Source: Rhodoferax sp.
GTDB lineage: Bacteria; Pseudomonadota; Gammaproteobacteria; Burkholderiales; Burkholderiaceae_C
Direction: 5' to 3'
Assembly (NCBI GenBank): GCA_028292305.1
Contig: JAQGMQ010000808.1
Span: 1 to 7,110, forward strand
Length of the DNA stretch: 7,110 bases
Shown here: piece after piece, positions 6,087 through 7,110 of the stretch
How the letters are laid out: every line of letters starts with the position of its first letter
Numbering within the stretch: position 1 is the stretch's first letter
Position numbers and translations under genes: made by a program
The notes under the pieces: generated by a model
Database searches by the model: none
What the model was told of the DNA's origin: nothing
What the model saw: the letters and a program-made list of their open reading frames with translations, nothing else

Positions 6087-6124
6087 CCCTCTACCGCGTG
6101 CGGGAGAGGGCTAGGGTGAGGGTG
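6087..6124 (-). repeat. REP-like element, type B, copy 2
   Basis: The stem pairs 6087-6096 with 6101-6110, nine of ten positions complementary, with a 4-base loop. The leader, read on the - strand, is CACCCTCACCCTAGCC. It is the inverted partner of the type B copy 31 bp upstream and ends 20 bp before the aldo/keto reductase stop codon. Confidence 0.8.
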
Positions 6125-6144
6125 TCAATCGCGTCAAACCCGGC

Positions 6145-7089
6145 TCACCCACCCACCAACCCCACATGCGTCCGCCAGAATTCCAGGTCCGGAATCCGCC
6201 CATTCCCCGCCCCCACGTTGTCGCGCATGTGCTCCGCCCGGCTCGTGCCCGGGATCACACACGTCACCGCCGGATGCGCCAGCGTGAACTTCAACAACAG
6301 CTGTGCCCAGCTGGTGCAATCGATCTCGCTGGCCCAAGTCGGCAGCGGTTGACTGCGCAGCTTCCTCAACAAGCCACCACCGCCGAACGGCTGGTTCACG
6401 ATCACCGCCACACCGCGTTCCTGGGCCAGCGGCAGCAGGCGGTCGGCAGCGGTGCGGTCGTCCAGGGCATAGTTGATCTGCAGAAAATCGAGCTTCTCGG
6501 CGCGCAGCACGGCCTCGACCTCGGCATAGGCCGACGCGGTGTAGTGGGTGATGCCGATGTAGCGCACACGGCCGGCTTCCTTCCAGCCGCGCAGCGTGGC
6601 CAGGTGGGTGCGCCAGTCGACCAGGTTGTGCACCTGCATCAGATCGATGCGGGCCGTGCGCAGCCGCTCGAACGACTGCTCCATCTGGCCGATGCCGGCC
6701 CCGCGCCCGCTGGTCCAGACCTTGGTGGCGATGAAGGCCTTGTCGCGGTTCTGCGCCGTGGCCAGCAGCTGGCCGGTGACGGCTTCGGCGCGGCCGTACA
6801 TCGGTGAGCTGTCGATCACCGAACCGCCAGCGGCGAACAGGGTTTCGAGCACCGCCGGCAGTTGCTGCGCACCGGGGCTGCCGGGCGCCACGTCGAAGCC
6901 GATGTAGGTGCCGCAACCGACGGTGGGCAGCGCCTCGCCGGTAGAGGGAATGGGACGTGTGGGCATGGCGGGGCTCCAGGTGGCTGACCCCGGCTGCGAC
7001 CACGCCGGCAGCGCCCCCGCGGCGGCAGCGGCAGCGGCGCCGAGGAGGCCGCGTCGGCGCAACAGGGCGGGGGTTCGAGAAAAGGGCAT
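6145..7089 (-). CDS. Aldo/keto reductase with probable twin-arginine signal peptide
   Basis: Predicted NAD(P)H-dependent oxidoreductase of the aldo/keto reductase superfamily; substrate unknown. The 314-aa product carries the full catalytic tetrad D93 and Y98 (in VIDSSPMYG), K123 (in FIATKVW) and H154 (in DLMQVHN). Other family elements are GRVRYIGITHY (173-183), LDFLQINYAL (200-209) and the cofactor-binding IPGTSRAEHMRDN (279-291). The N-terminus (about 1-31) has RRRGLL at 11-16, an Ala-rich hydrophobic stretch and a possible cleavage site after A29 or S31, resembling a Tat leader. Tat export fits a protein that folds around a nucleotide cofactor before transport. The ATG at 7089 has a weak GGGAAG 9 bases upstream; no earlier in-frame start is visible before the window edge. 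The gene converges on the ROK-like gene and is unrelated to the respiratory cluster. Confidence 0.9.
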   Translation of the reverse strand: MPFSRTPALLRRRGLLGAAAAAAAGALPAWSQPGSATWSPAMPTRPIPSTGEALPTVGCGTYIGFDVAPGSPGAQQLPAVLETLFAAGGSVIDSSPMYGRAEAVTGQLLATAQNRDKAFIATKVWTSGRGAGIGQMEQSFERLRTARIDLMQVHNLVDWRTHLATLRGWKEAGRVRYIGITHYTASAYAEVEAVLRAEKLDFLQINYALDDRTAADRLLPLAQERGVAVIVNQPFGGGGLLRKLRSQPLPTWASEIDCTSWAQLLLKFTLAHPAVTCVIPGTSRAEHMRDNVGAGNGRIPDLEFWRTHVGLVGG

Positions 7090-7110
7090 GGCACCATTCT
7101 TCCCGCACCG

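Larger units (their letters stand above)
5862..6144. other. Convergent intergenic region filled with REP-like hairpins
   Basis: This 283-bp gap lies between the end of the + strand ROK-like gene and the end of the - strand aldo/keto reductase gene. It contains no credible gene: the short open frames across it consist of repeat sequence. It holds four palindromic units in the order A(-), A(+), B(+), B(-). No T-rich tract follows any stem as in a classical intrinsic terminator, yet the stable stems could still slow or end transcription from both sides or protect mRNA 3' ends. Confidence 0.85.

Noticed and set aside
5865..6119. Short open frames (80-84 residues) across the convergent intergenic region
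   Set aside because: They are translations of the REP-like repeats, proline- and arginine-rich, with no start context or family resemblance.
5882..6124. CRISPR array
   Set aside because: The repeats are palindromic elements in alternating orientation and two sequence types with unequal spacing, not direct repeats with uniform spacers.

Overview
The window is GC-rich (about two thirds G+C by eye). It looks like chromosomal DNA of a betaproteobacterium, most likely Burkholderiales (a Comamonadaceae or Rubrivivax-like lineage). This rests on the G+C content, the cyo-SURF1-regB-regA gene order and protein similarity recalled from memory; no search was run. No mobile element, CRISPR array, tRNA or rRNA was seen.

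Bases 1-2627 are the 3' part of a cytochrome bo3 ubiquinol oxidase operon on the + strand: the end of cyoB (subunit I, carrying the heme-ligand histidines), cyoC, cyoD, then a SURF1-family assembly factor. Each gene overlaps the next (8, 4 and 1 bp), so they are almost certainly co-translated. CyoD carries an unusual His/Gly/Asp-rich N-terminal extension. cyoA and any cyoE lie outside the window or elsewhere.

Bases 2707-4687 encode a RegB/PrrB/ActS-type redox sensor kinase and its RegA/PrrA/ActR-type regulator, overlapping by 23 bp. The kinase retains the heptapeptide linked to quinone sensing (GGATNPF), the RegB-type H-box and a cysteine at the position expected for the redox switch. A quinol oxidase thus sits directly upstream of a kinase predicted to read the quinone pool, which suggests a feedback circuit. 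A 13-bp sequence repeated three times lies at the SURF1/regB junction.

Bases 4785-5861 encode a ROK/ASKHA-type sugar-kinase-like protein. Its motif order is rotated: the usual C-terminal ROK elements come first, and the nucleotide-binding DIGGTN and GTGLGN motifs come last, with the protein ending just after GTGLGN. This looks like a circular permutation and is the most unusual protein in the window.

Bases 5862-6144 separate two convergent genes and hold four REP-like hairpin elements in two inverted pairs (A-/A+ and B+/B-). A compensatory base-pair change links the two A copies, and one copy also carries a textbook G-quadruplex motif. Bases 6145-7089 (- strand) encode an aldo/keto reductase with a complete catalytic tetrad and a probable twin-arginine signal peptide.
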